Below are positions 51,151 through 59,665 of a stretch of DNA of 64,000 nucleotides, one piece after another. Position 1 is the stretch's first letter. Each line of letters opens with the position of its first letter. Both the position numbers and the translations under genes were made by a program. This stretch comes from JAAYJT01 sp037446395 (GTDB lineage Bacteria; Bacteroidota; Bacteroidia; Bacteroidales; JAAYJT01): the NCBI GenBank assembly GCA_037446395.1, contig JBBIIP010000002.1:1-64000 (forward strand), read 5' to 3'. Under the pieces are notes generated by a model that saw only the letters and a program-made list of their open reading frames with translations, was not told the DNA's origin and did not search any database.

Positions 51151-52665
51151 TTACGCGCGATCAATTAATTTTAATATCTCCTCAACATGTTTCCTGTCGT
51201 TCGATAACCTGGGAACTTTGTGCTGTCCGCCAATTTTCCCTTTGGATTTCATCCAGGTATAAAAAGTATTTGGCTTGGCTACTCTTACAATGGGAAGCCT
51301 TAAAATCAGATCACGGTATCGCTTGGCTTCGTAATCGCTATTGAGTTTTTTGAGTGAGTTGTCGAGCTCTTTGGTAAATAAATCTAAATCATCGGGGGGC
51401 TTTTCGAATTCAATCAGCCATTCGTGGGCTGCATTGTTGTCGTCGCTGAAATACGTGGGGGCAGCCGTAAATTCAGTTACCAATGCATTGGTTGTTTTGC
51501 TTGCTAAAGCAATCGCCGTTTCGGCATTTTCTATCATTAATTCTTCACCTACGGCATTTATGAAATTTTTTGTGCGCCCGGTAATGCGGATACAATAGGG
51601 GGAAAGGTTGGTAAACCTGACAGTGTCGCCAATAATATAACGCCATAAGCCTGCATTGGTCGAGATGACCATGGCGTATGGGGTATTCAATTCTACCTGA
51701 TATAGTTGCAAGGTTTTGGGTTGTTCCTTCTCCAATTCATCAAGCGAAATAAATTCGTAATAAATACCATAATCAAGCATCAGCAGCAGGTCACTGTTTT
51801 CGTCCTGGTATTGCATACCAAAAAATCCTTCAGAGGCGTTGTAGGTATCCAAATAGCAGATTGTTGCAGGCATGATCTTATGAAATTGTTCGCGATAGGG
51901 TTCGAAATTCACACCTCCATGCACAAACAGCTCAAGATTTGGCCAAACCTCTCCGATATTTTGTTTTTGTGTAGCTTCTAAAATTCTTTTAAGCAATAGC
52001 ATCATCCAGGACGGAACCCCGGTAAGATTTGTAACATTTTGATTAGTAGTAGTTTGGGTCATTATCTCAATTTTCTCTTCCCAGTCTGGCATCAGCGCAA
52101 CCGAGCGCTCAGGAGTTCGCATCATGTCGAGCCATGTGGGTAGGTGTTGCAGGAGGATGGCCGATATATCGCCATCGAAAGAAATGGCCCCCGGTGAAAA
52201 TTGGTTGTGAGAGCCGCTCATCCCCAGTATCTTTCCTGTGAAAAGACGTGAATTTGGATGGTTATTGCAATAAATCGCAACCAGGTCTTTACCGCCTTTA
52301 AAATGGCATTCATAAAGCGCCTCTTTGCTTACCGGAATAAATTTGCTTTTATCGGAGGTCGTTCCCGAAGATTTAGCAAACCATTTGATTAGCTTCGGCC
52401 ATAAAATATTGCTTTCCCCCTTGCGCATCCGATCTATGTATGGCTTAAGGTCTTCGTAATAACTTAAGGGAACCAGTTTAGCAAAATCTTCCTGATTTCT
52501 GATTGTAGCATAATGGTACTTTTTCCCCCATTCAGTGCTAGTAGCACGACCAATCAGCGACCTGAAACAATCCTCCTGCACCTCATGAGGATATTTCATG
52601 AAGACTTCTACCCGGGGGATTCTTGTCCTCATGATCGAACAAATCAATGAGTTGATAAAATGCAT
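51151..52665 (-). CDS. GH3 auxin-responsive-promoter family protein (ANL-fold acyl-amide synthetase-like)
   Basis: A 504-residue bacterial GH3 protein. The adenylation motif region FAKSSGTTSDKSKFIPVS resembles the P-loop-like STGT motif, followed by YNASEGFFGMQY and NAGLWRYIIGDTVRF, the acyl-AMP binding blocks. Plant GH3 enzymes join amino acids to hormones; the bacterial members have no settled role. It shares no operon with an obvious substrate pathway gene; deoxynucleoside kinase is downstream on the same strand, but with its own promoter. Confidence 0.85.
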   Translation of the reverse strand: MHFINSLICSIMRTRIPRVEVFMKYPHEVQEDCFRSLIGRATSTEWGKKYHYATIRNQEDFAKLVPLSYYEDLKPYIDRMRKGESNILWPKLIKWFAKSSGTTSDKSKFIPVSKEALYECHFKGGKDLVAIYCNNHPNSRLFTGKILGMSGSHNQFSPGAISFDGDISAILLQHLPTWLDMMRTPERSVALMPDWEEKIEIMTQTTTNQNVTNLTGVPSWMMLLLKRILEATQKQNIGEVWPNLELFVHGGVNFEPYREQFHKIMPATICYLDTYNASEGFFGMQYQDENSDLLLMLDYGIYYEFISLDELEKEQPKTLQLYQVELNTPYAMVISTNAGLWRYIIGDTVRFTNLSPYCIRITGRTKNFINAVGEELMIENAETAIALASKTTNALVTEFTAAPTYFSDDNNAAHEWLIEFEKPPDDLDLFTKELDNSLKKLNSDYEAKRYRDLILRLPIVRVAKPNTFYTWMKSKGKIGGQHKVPRLSNDRKHVEEILKLIDRA

Positions 52666-52732
52666 CTTTGGGAGCTAATTAATTGTTTTTTTTTGAAGCC
52701 CATAATCAGAACCCGTGAACAAGGGCTAAGAT

Positions 52733-52740
52733 CAAAAGTA
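52733..52740 (-). promoter_or_regulatory. Promoter -7 element for the GH3 gene
   Basis: On the minus strand TACTTTTG, an exact TAnnTTTG, with a TTG 17 bases upstream (52758-52760). The transcript would have a leader of about 60 bases. Confidence 0.45.
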
Positions 52741-52927
52741 CAATGAAATCCAATGCGCAATATAGAATTTAGAAAAATTACTGATTCTGACCAAACTAAA
52801 ACCTAATTCGCAAAGCAGGGCGCGATTATTAACATGATGGCATTTTCCTTGACTTTGATTAATTTAGCCAAAATTTTCGTGGATTGACATCGTCAATGAT
52901 GCAGCATATTCATTAAAAATGATATTT

Positions 52928-53740
52928 ATGGTAGTCTTCCCAAATGCAAAAATAAACATTGGATTATGGATCAAGCAAAAGAGGCCTGATGGTTTTCATG
53001 AAATCGAAACTTGCTTCTATCCCATTCCACTCAGAGAAATTCTTGAAATAATGGAAGTGGACCCCGGAAATGAGGTATTCAGAACCAGTGGGCTCAATAT
53101 TCCGTCTACACCAGACGACAACCTGGTTATGAAAGCATACGAATTGCTTAGGAATGATTATCATTTGCCTCCACTATATATCCACCTGCATAAAACAATT
53201 CCTATGGGGGCCGGACTGGGTGGAGGTTCATCTGACGCAGCTTTTGCAATAAAACTATTAAACGATCAGTTTAAACTGGGACTAAGTCAGGCCCAGATGC
53301 AGGCCTATGCCTCCAAAATTGGAAGCGACTGTGCATTTTTTATTCTTGATCAGCCTGCCATTGCCACAGGCCGGGGCGAACAACTTAAACCAATCACTCT
53401 GAACCTTTCGGGATATTACATTGCCATCATAAAACCTTTAGCCGACATCAGCACAACTTGGGCGTATGCATCAATCATCCCTAAACCCAGAACTAAGTTG
53501 CTTGAAGAAATTATTTTCAAACCCGTTGCATCGTGGAAAACTCAACTTGAAAACGACTTTGAAGAAGTTGTTTTTAAAAAACATCCAGAGATAGAAAAAC
53601 TAAAGAGCCTACTGTATGAACGTGGGGCAGATTATGCCTCTCTCACTGGCAGTGGTTCGGGTGTATATGGACTCTTTGAGAAAGATCCCGGGATCCTCCG
53701 CACGGATAGCAAGTTTTTCTTATGGCAACGCAGGCTATAA
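52928..53740 (+). CDS. ispE: 4-diphosphocytidyl-2-C-methyl-D-erythritol kinase
   Basis: A 270-residue GHMP kinase of the non-mevalonate isoprenoid pathway. FPNAKINIGLWIKQKRPDGFH is the opening, PMGAGLGGGSSDAA the phosphate loop and LTGSGSGVYGLF the C-terminal block. The start at 52928 (MVVFPNAKIN) fits the family; an ATG three codons earlier is equally available. It uses the MEP route that would supply the polyprenyl synthase at 13059. The stop lies 3 bases from the converging lptG stop. Confidence 0.94.
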   Translation: MVVFPNAKINIGLWIKQKRPDGFHEIETCFYPIPLREILEIMEVDPGNEVFRTSGLNIPSTPDDNLVMKAYELLRNDYHLPPLYIHLHKTIPMGAGLGGGSSDAAFAIKLLNDQFKLGLSQAQMQAYASKIGSDCAFFILDQPAIATGRGEQLKPITLNLSGYYIAIIKPLADISTTWAYASIIPKPRTKLLEEIIFKPVASWKTQLENDFEEVVFKKHPEIEKLKSLLYERGADYASLTGSGSGVYGLFEKDPGILRTDSKFFLWQRRL

Positions 53741-53743
53741 ATT

Positions 53744-54820
53744 TTATTTTGGTGTTGTTTTGATTAGCACAAGTGCTATTATACCAAAAACAACATTTGG
53801 TAGCCAGGTGGCGATTTGCGGAGGTAAATTCCCGTAAGTTCCGAAAACAATAGAGATTTGCATAAATAGTACAAAACCAAATGTGAGTGCAAGCCCGATG
53901 CCAAGGTGCAAACCAGTGCCTCCCCGTAACTTTCTGCTCGATACAGCAAACCCGATCAACGTGAGAATTATATTGGCAAACGGAAATGCAATCCGGGTAT
54001 TTTTTTCTACCTTGTAGGTCACCACTGCACCCGACCCCTTCAAACTTTCGAGGGCAATTTTGTTGGTAATTTGAGGCAGGGTGAATACTTTTATTTGCTC
54101 ACTATTGAAGTCGAAGTCAAACGGAGTTATGTTTAAGGCGGTATCAATTACACTTCCGGTAATAATGTTCTCGCCGAGGCTATCAATTTCACGAACCTGG
54201 TAATTTTCAATTTTCCAACGTGTGTTTATACTGTCCCAGCGAATGGCATCAGCCATTAATTTATAATAAAGGCCAGTGCTGTCAATTTTTTCCATCGTAA
54301 ACCGATAGCCGATATTTTGGATGTTGTTATAGCGCTCAACATACAAAAACACTCCCGGACTGATCTGCATATGCATATTCAATGCATTTGAGCGGCGCGG
54401 ATTTTTAATATAGACCCTTTCGAATTCGAATAACGTTCTATTTGTAACTGGTATGATATAGCTGGCAAGCACAAACGACATTAGGGCAAGAACCACTGCA
54501 GAAATCATATAGGGCCTCAGCAGCCTCCAAAAACTTATACCGCTGCTCAGAAACGCAATAATTTCGGTGTTGGCAGCCAGGCGCGAAGTAAAAAACACCA
54601 CTGAAATAAAAGTGAAAAGCGCACTGAATGTATTGAGGAAATAAGGAAGAAAATTCAGGTAATATGAAAAAATGATCTCGCTCAGCGGGGCTTTTTTGTC
54701 AATAAAATCGTCTATCTTTTCAGAAATGTCGAAAATAATAATGATCACAGAAAGCAAAAGGATAGAAAAGAAAAAAGTGCCAAGGAACTTTTTGATAATA
54801 TACCAGTCGAGTGTTTTCAT
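53744..54820 (-). CDS. LptF/LptG-family permease (lipopolysaccharide export)
   Basis: A 358-residue YjgP/YjgQ protein, started at ATG 54820 (MKTLDWYIIKKFLG), since the upstream 35 residues lack homology. It has N-terminal membrane helices (about 12-32, 60-85, 100-125), a large periplasmic beta-jellyroll domain (about 130-275) and C-terminal helices (about 285-355), the Lpt permease arrangement. It would pull lipopolysaccharide from the inner membrane with LptB. Only one member is in this window. Tgt lies immediately upstream and its gene end overlaps the alternative long reading frame. Confidence 0.9.
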   Translation of the reverse strand: MKTLDWYIIKKFLGTFFFSILLLSVIIIIFDISEKIDDFIDKKAPLSEIIFSYYLNFLPYFLNTFSALFTFISVVFFTSRLAANTEIIAFLSSGISFWRLLRPYMISAVVLALMSFVLASYIIPVTNRTLFEFERVYIKNPRRSNALNMHMQISPGVFLYVERYNNIQNIGYRFTMEKIDSTGLYYKLMADAIRWDSINTRWKIENYQVREIDSLGENIITGSVIDTALNITPFDFDFNSEQIKVFTLPQITNKIALESLKGSGAVVTYKVEKNTRIAFPFANIILTLIGFAVSSRKLRGGTGLHLGIGLALTFGFVLFMQISIVFGTYGNLPPQIATWLPNVVFGIIALVLIKTTPK

Positions 54821-54908
54821 AAATCCTTTGGTATTCCTTCTCTCGCACTTACTGTATTTGCGGGGTTTATAGCTATTTAAACGGAATAGGTGATTTTTAT
54901 TGCCCTGC

Positions 54909-56039
54909 CTACAATCGTTGGGCAAGTTGCTTTATCATTATGTTTTTCCAAGGCACAAAATCTCCTGAGATGATTTTTGTCCTCGCCTCATCAACCAGCC
55001 AAAGGTAGAATGCCAGGTTGTGGGAGCTGGCAATCATAGGGCCCAGCATCTCGCCCGAAACGAAAAGGTGCCGCAAGAAAGCTTTCGAATACGCATGGTC
55101 AACAAAAGATGTGCCTTGCTCATCAACCGGAGAAAAATCCAGTTTCCACTTCTCGTTCTTGATATTAATAACTCCATCGCGGGTGAAAAGCATTCCGTTT
55201 CGGCCATTTCGCGTTGGCATTACACAATCAAACATATCAATACCCATGGCTATGCACTCAAGTAGATTGATAGGTGTTCCGACTCCCATCAGGTATCGGG
55301 GCTTGCTTGAGGGGAGAATACGACAAACCAGGTCGGTCATTTCATACATTATTTCAATAGGTTCTCCCACCGATAATCCTCCGATGGCATTCCCTTCGGC
55401 ATCAGCTGCAGCAATAAACTCAGCAGATTTTTTCCGCAAATCGCTATAAACGCTGCCCTGCACAATTGGAAATAATGTTTGATCGTAGCCATATCTGGGC
55501 TCGGTTGTTTTGATTCTTTCTAAACAACGTTGCAGCCAGCGATGGGTTCTTTCCATCGAAAGATTAGCGTAATCATAATCGCACGGAAATGGCGTACATT
55601 CATCGAAGGCCATAATGATGTCAGCCCCTATGCTGCGCTGAATATCCATCACATTTTCCGGAGTAAAAGCATGACGCGAACCATCAATATGCGACTGAAA
55701 AATTACACCCTCTTCGGTCATTTTTCGTCTGTCGGTTAATGAATAAACCTGATACCCACCACTATCAGTAAGAACAGGTTTCTTCCACCCATTGAAATGA
55801 TGAATACCACCGGCTTTTTCAAACACTTCCAACCCGGGGCGAAGATAAAGATGATAGGTGTTGCCAAGAATAATGCGGGCTTTAATGTCCTCAATTAGTT
55901 GTTTGAAATGCACTGCCTTGACTGTTCCGGCAGTGCCAACCGGCATAAAAACCGGAGTTTCAATACCCCCATGATCAGTGTAAAAGCATCCGGCTCGTGC
56001 GGATGATCCTGGGTCAGAAAAGATTAACTCAAACTTCAT
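54909..56039 (-). CDS. tgt: tRNA-guanine transglycosylase without the zinc-site cysteines
   Basis: A 376-residue TGT that exchanges G34 for a queuosine precursor in tRNA. Present: DSGGYQVYSL, IDGSRHAFTPE, FDECTPFP, GGLSVGE and the catalytic DCVMPTRNGR. The zinc-binding CxCxxC..H of E. coli TGT should follow SPVDE; here the segment reads GTSFVDHAYS, so all three cysteines are absent, while the distal His in SHNLAFY remains. This looks lineage-typical for Bacteroidota, not broken: the reading frame is intact and the catalytic blocks are perfect. Confidence 0.94.
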   Translation of the reverse strand: MKFELIFSDPGSSARAGCFYTDHGGIETPVFMPVGTAGTVKAVHFKQLIEDIKARIILGNTYHLYLRPGLEVFEKAGGIHHFNGWKKPVLTDSGGYQVYSLTDRRKMTEEGVIFQSHIDGSRHAFTPENVMDIQRSIGADIIMAFDECTPFPCDYDYANLSMERTHRWLQRCLERIKTTEPRYGYDQTLFPIVQGSVYSDLRKKSAEFIAAADAEGNAIGGLSVGEPIEIMYEMTDLVCRILPSSKPRYLMGVGTPINLLECIAMGIDMFDCVMPTRNGRNGMLFTRDGVINIKNEKWKLDFSPVDEQGTSFVDHAYSKAFLRHLFVSGEMLGPMIASSHNLAFYLWLVDEARTKIISGDFVPWKNIMIKQLAQRL

Positions 56040-56238
56040 GATTGGAGCAGATATTTGTTAAGCCAAAAAATATCAATAAGATATAGTCATATTATTAAAC
56101 GAAGCACAAGGCAGTTACCGGCTTTTTATACATTTGAGAAGCATTTCATTTTCAGAGCGTTTGACAACGAGATTTCATTTGTTCACTAAACGCTGATAAC
56201 TTTAAAACTCCAAAATTATACTATTTGACGGAGTTGTA

Positions 56239-56246
56239 TAATTTTG
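56239..56246 (+). promoter_or_regulatory. Promoter -7 element for the GT2 gene
   Basis: TAATTTTG, an exact TAnnTTTG, 21 bases before the ATG at 56268. Confidence 0.5.
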
Positions 56247-56267
56247 CCGCCTCAAGTACATTCCGAT

Positions 56268-57398
56268 ATGCCAACCTTGGATCTATACCCACTTTATTTG
56301 CTCTTAATTGCGGCCTTGTTCCTGCTTGCATTTGGTGTGCAATGGATTTATTACCTGGTTTTTTATACCCGGTTGGCTTTCTATCGTAAACTGAATGCTG
56401 TTTCGACAGATCAGCCTGTTTCGGTGGTAATTTGTGCCCATAACGAAGCGTATAATTTGCTCGAAAATCTACCATTGATACTCGAACAAGATTATCCTGA
56501 TTTTGAGGTGATTGTGGTAAATGATACTTCAACGGACGAGAGCAAAGAGATATTACTCGAGCTTTCGCAGATTTATACCAACCTGAAAATTGTCAATGTT
56601 TCAAATAGCGTAACTTTTTTTCGCAGCAAAAAGTTTCCGCTATCTGTTGGAATAAAATCGGCCCAGCACGAAATTTTACTTCTGACCGATCCCGATTGCC
56701 GCCCTGCATCAAACCAATGGATTCGCAAAATGCAAGCCAACTTTAATGAAGATAAATCCATTGTGCTGGCCTTCAGTACATTTGATTTTAGACCTGGGTT
56801 GCTAAACCTGCTGATGCGCTACGATAACTTTCACCTGGCCATCCAATATTTGTCTTATGCAATTGCTGGTGTTCCATTTATGGGCGTCGGGCGAAATCTT
56901 GCTTATCGCAAGTCGCTTTTTTATGAGCAAAAAGGATTTATTAATCATTATAAAATCAGCTCGGGCGATGATGAGCTATTTATCAATGCAGCATCCACCC
57001 GTCGCAACACGGTGATTGAAATAGATGCAGCCAGCCAAATTATTTCTAAGCCAAAATCTTCTTTTGCTGCCTGGTTCATCCAGAAACGCCACCATTTTAA
57101 TGCGCAGAAATATTATCGCACAAAATTTAAAATTTTACTTAGCACATATTCGGTTAGTGCCACCGCATATTATCTTCTGCTTGTCGCTTTATTATTTCTC
57201 AAATTCGAAATTTATTGGATTCTGCTTTTTCATTCAGTGCGCCTGATCACCCGAATGATTTTCATGGGAATGGCCGCAAAAAAACTGAACCTTAGAAAGT
57301 TATTCCTATCTTCGCCAATACTTGATCCGGTTTTTGCGTTTTTAAACCCATTACTTGCATTGAGCAGTAGAGTAAGAGCAAGTGAAAGATGGAACTAG
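56268..57398 (+). CDS. Membrane glycosyltransferase family 2
   Basis: A 376-residue transferase started at ATG 56268 (MPTLDLYPLY). One N-terminal membrane helix (about 5-27) leads into the GT-A domain (about 45-270): VVICAHNEAYNLLENLP, VVNDTSTDESKE, the metal motif DPDCRP, and SSGDDELFIN. Three hydrophobic segments close the protein (about 300-355). It likely makes a cell-surface glycan or glycolipid. The ECF sigma factor gene starts inside its last codons (overlap of 10 bases), so the two are coupled. Confidence 0.88.
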   Translation: MPTLDLYPLYLLLIAALFLLAFGVQWIYYLVFYTRLAFYRKLNAVSTDQPVSVVICAHNEAYNLLENLPLILEQDYPDFEVIVVNDTSTDESKEILLELSQIYTNLKIVNVSNSVTFFRSKKFPLSVGIKSAQHEILLLTDPDCRPASNQWIRKMQANFNEDKSIVLAFSTFDFRPGLLNLLMRYDNFHLAIQYLSYAIAGVPFMGVGRNLAYRKSLFYEQKGFINHYKISSGDDELFINAASTRRNTVIEIDAASQIISKPKSSFAAWFIQKRHHFNAQKYYRTKFKILLSTYSVSATAYYLLLVALLFLKFEIYWILLFHSVRLITRMIFMGMAAKKLNLRKLFLSSPILDPVFAFLNPLLALSSRVRASERWN

Positions 57399-57997
57399 AT
57401 TCACAACAGCACTCAAAATCTCAAAAAGACAATGATCTTGTTATAAATGCCTTGGTTGATGGTAACCAAAAGGCCTATGCTCAATTAATGAACAATCATT
57501 GGAGCTCGGTATATGATATGCTTTTCAAAATGACCAATGATGGCAACCTGGCTAACGACATGACCATTGAAGCATTTACCAAAGCATTCAAAAATCTCCA
57601 TCTCTACACCTCGCGTCATGCATTCAGTTCGTGGCTGTTCAAAATTGCAACAAACAACTGTATTGATTATCTTCGAAAAAAAAAGCTCCACACGTATTCC
57701 ATTGACGACCCTCAGGAAATGCAGGATGGATATAATGTAGAAAGAGAGTATCCAAGCCAGCAACCCGACCCCGAAGAACACATTATCCGCAAACAAAAGG
57801 CCTTGATTATGCAGGATATAATCCAAAGCCTAAAACCTCACTACAGCAAACTGATTACGCTAAGATACTTCGATGAGCTGAGCTATGAAGAAATTGCCAC
57901 TGAACTCAACCTGCCGTTGGGTACCATTAAAGTGCAGTTATTCAGGGCCAAGGAATTGCTTTACAATATTCTGAAGAACTCGCGTGAGGTTATTTGA
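57389..57997 (+). CDS. ECF-type RNA polymerase sigma factor
   Basis: A 202-residue sigma-70 family factor. Region 2 (about 25-95: LANDMTIEAFTKAFKNL and FSSWLFKIATNNCIDYLRK) and region 4 (about 145-195: LSYEEIATELNLPLGTIKVQL) are clear. It lacks regions 1 and 3, so it is of the ECF type. Its ATG overlaps the glycosyltransferase gene by 10 bases. No anti-sigma gene is next to it; the following gene is a small heat-shock protein on the opposite strand. Confidence 0.93.
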   Translation: MELDSQQHSKSQKDNDLVINALVDGNQKAYAQLMNNHWSSVYDMLFKMTNDGNLANDMTIEAFTKAFKNLHLYTSRHAFSSWLFKIATNNCIDYLRKKKLHTYSIDDPQEMQDGYNVEREYPSQQPDPEEHIIRKQKALIMQDIIQSLKPHYSKLITLRYFDELSYEEIATELNLPLGTIKVQLFRAKELLYNILKNSREVI

Positions 57998-58016
57998 TTA
58001 TGCAGCGATTTGCATA

Positions 58017-58045
58017 AAAAAACCGGCCCTAAATGACCGGTTTTT
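58017..58045. terminator. Bidirectional rho-independent terminator
   Basis: AAAACCGG (58019-58026) pairs with CCGGTTTT (58037-58044) over a 10-base loop. It has A-rich flank on one side and T-rich on the other, so it can serve both the sigma-factor gene and the converging Hsp20 gene. Confidence 0.85.
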
Positions 58046-58069
58046 ACTCTGCTTTCCCTATTGTTCAAA

Positions 58070-58501
58070 TTATGAAATCTTGATCTGACGGGCGGGCTTT
58101 TCTTTTGCTTCTTCCTTTTTCGGAATCACAATGTTCAGCACACCATCCTTGTATGTTGCATTGATTTTGTCGGGGTCAATTGAATTGGGCAATGCAAAAG
58201 AACGACTAAAGGAACTGTAGCAGAACTCGCGGCGCATGAACTTATTGTCTCCTTCTTCAGATTTGCTCTCTTTTTCAGAACTAATGGTTAGCACATTGTT
58301 TTGAAGGTTAAGTGCAAAATCTTTTTTTTCGAGCCCGGGAGCAGCCAACTCAATTCTGAAGTCATCCTTGCTTTCGACAATATTGGCCGACGGCATGCTG
58401 ATTCCAGTGCGATCTTCAAGGAAGTTAGAAAGAAAATCTCTTCCAAAAAATTCATCAATCATTGATGGGAAAGCAGTTCCTTTTCTTAAAATTGGTAACA
58501 T
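58070..58501 (-). CDS. Small heat-shock protein (Hsp20/alpha-crystallin)
   Basis: A 143-residue sHsp with the alpha-crystallin domain (about 40-130) including AAPGLEKKDFALNL and the strand KINATYKDGVLNIVIPKK with the conserved GVL core. The start is ATG 58501 because a strong GGAGG ribosome site ends seven bases ahead of it; an in-frame ATG 5 codons earlier overlaps that site. It is a holdase that binds unfolding proteins. It shares a bidirectional terminator with the converging ECF sigma factor gene. Confidence 0.94.
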   Translation of the reverse strand: MLPILRKGTAFPSMIDEFFGRDFLSNFLEDRTGISMPSANIVESKDDFRIELAAPGLEKKDFALNLQNNVLTISSEKESKSEEGDNKFMRREFCYSSFSRSFALPNSIDPDKINATYKDGVLNIVIPKKEEAKEKPARQIKIS

Positions 58502-58785
58502 GGCTTGATCCTCCATAATTAAAGTTAAACATTTTTTGAATTTCGCTAAACGCTTAACAATTCCTGTACCATAGAAAGACGGAACAAGTTTTCTTTCAGG
58601 CCTATTGGCTGTAGAAGATTAAAAAATAAATGAAATACAACAACTTATGCCGTACCTAAAAGTGATATTTATTCTCCAACATTAAGGGACTGAGTGAATA
58701 AATGTTAGCGACCAGACAAATTGTCTGTTTTTAAGCAAGTAGATTTTGTTGTGGGCGCCATAATGGCAGGGGCTCGATTGCAAGG
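58502..58785. other. Intergenic region between hsp20 and udk
   Basis: 284 bases holding the hsp20 ribosome-binding site (GGAGG, near 58509-58513 on the minus strand) and AT-rich sequence. No gene, repeat or exact TAnnTTTG element was recognised here. Confidence 0.5.
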
Positions 58786-59394
58786 CTATTCTAACTGCCT
58801 GAATATGCGTGAGGCGAGAATATCAATAGCAACCTTGTTCGTTCCGCCCAGGGGCACAATAATGTCGGCGTAGCGTTTGGTTGGTTCAATAAATAAAAGG
58901 TGCATGGGTTTCACATATTTTTCATAATGCTCGAGCACCTGCAAAAATGACCTGCCCCGCTCTTGAATATCACGGCGAATTATTCGCATTAAACGGTCAT
59001 CATCATCGGCATCAACATATACTTTGATTCCCATTCGGCTTCTCAAACGCGGGTTTGTGAGGATAAGAATTCCTTCTACAATCACTACATCCTTTGGGAA
59101 CACAGTAGTGGTTTCTTTGGCCCGTGCACAAGTGAGGTAGCTATAAATAGGCATTTCGATCGGGCTTCCGCTTCTGAGCTGATCGAGGTGCTTTATGAGT
59201 AGATTAAACTCAATACTCGAAGGATGGTCGAAATTAATTTTTGCCCTTTCTTCGGGGGTCAGGTGACCATTATCGCGATAATAGGCATCCTGGGGGATGA
59301 TGACAACTGAGTCCTTGGGCAACATTTTTGTGATTTTCTTTACCACTGTTGATTTGCCCGATCCCGAGCCACCTGCAATTCCTATAATTAGCAT
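58786..59394 (-). CDS. udk: Uridine kinase
   Basis: A 202-residue nucleoside kinase. GIAGGSGSGKSTVV is the P-loop, PQDAYYRDNGHLTPEE binds the nucleoside, and NFDHPSSIEFNLL is the family signature; VEGILILTNPRLR carries a catalytic/structural block. It phosphorylates uridine and cytidine for salvage. It stands alone on the minus strand downstream of the sodium-decarboxylase block. Confidence 0.94.
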   Translation of the reverse strand: MLIIGIAGGSGSGKSTVVKKITKMLPKDSVVIIPQDAYYRDNGHLTPEERAKINFDHPSSIEFNLLIKHLDQLRSGSPIEMPIYSYLTCARAKETTTVFPKDVVIVEGILILTNPRLRSRMGIKVYVDADDDDRLMRIIRRDIQERGRSFLQVLEHYEKYVKPMHLLFIEPTKRYADIIVPLGGTNKVAIDILASRIFRQLE

Positions 59395-59472
59395 AATTTG
59401 GGTTTAGTTATTAGGTATATAGATTTTAAGTGGAAGGCATTTAGGATAGACCCTTCAAAATCAATGTCATTA

Positions 59473-59521
59473 CTCGAATCAACGTGCTCAAAACATTTCG
59501 ATAAGCCCAGGTATCTTTTTT
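59473..59521 (+). repeat. Left copy of an imperfect direct repeat flanking the decarboxylase block
   Basis: CTCGAATCAAC.T.CTCAA.ACA....GATAAGC.CAG...ATC.CTTTTTT is shared with 63532-63583, about 80% identical by hand alignment with one three-base indel. This copy lies between udk and oadB, in non-coding sequence. Function unknown. Confidence 0.5.
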
Positions 59522-59665
59522 GTTGTTTCTATTTTTAGCGCAATTTCACTAATTTCTGATTTCTATTCATTATTCAACCGACAAAACAACCTGTAACATC
59601 GTCTCAGCCCATTAAATATTTTGATATCTTATATTCTAATTCTCTATTTATCTGACAGTTACTTT

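Noticed and set aside
52883..52897. ATTGAC-atc-GTCAAT palindrome before ispE
   Set aside because: Six-base arms in AT-rich sequence are expected by chance; no second copy seen.
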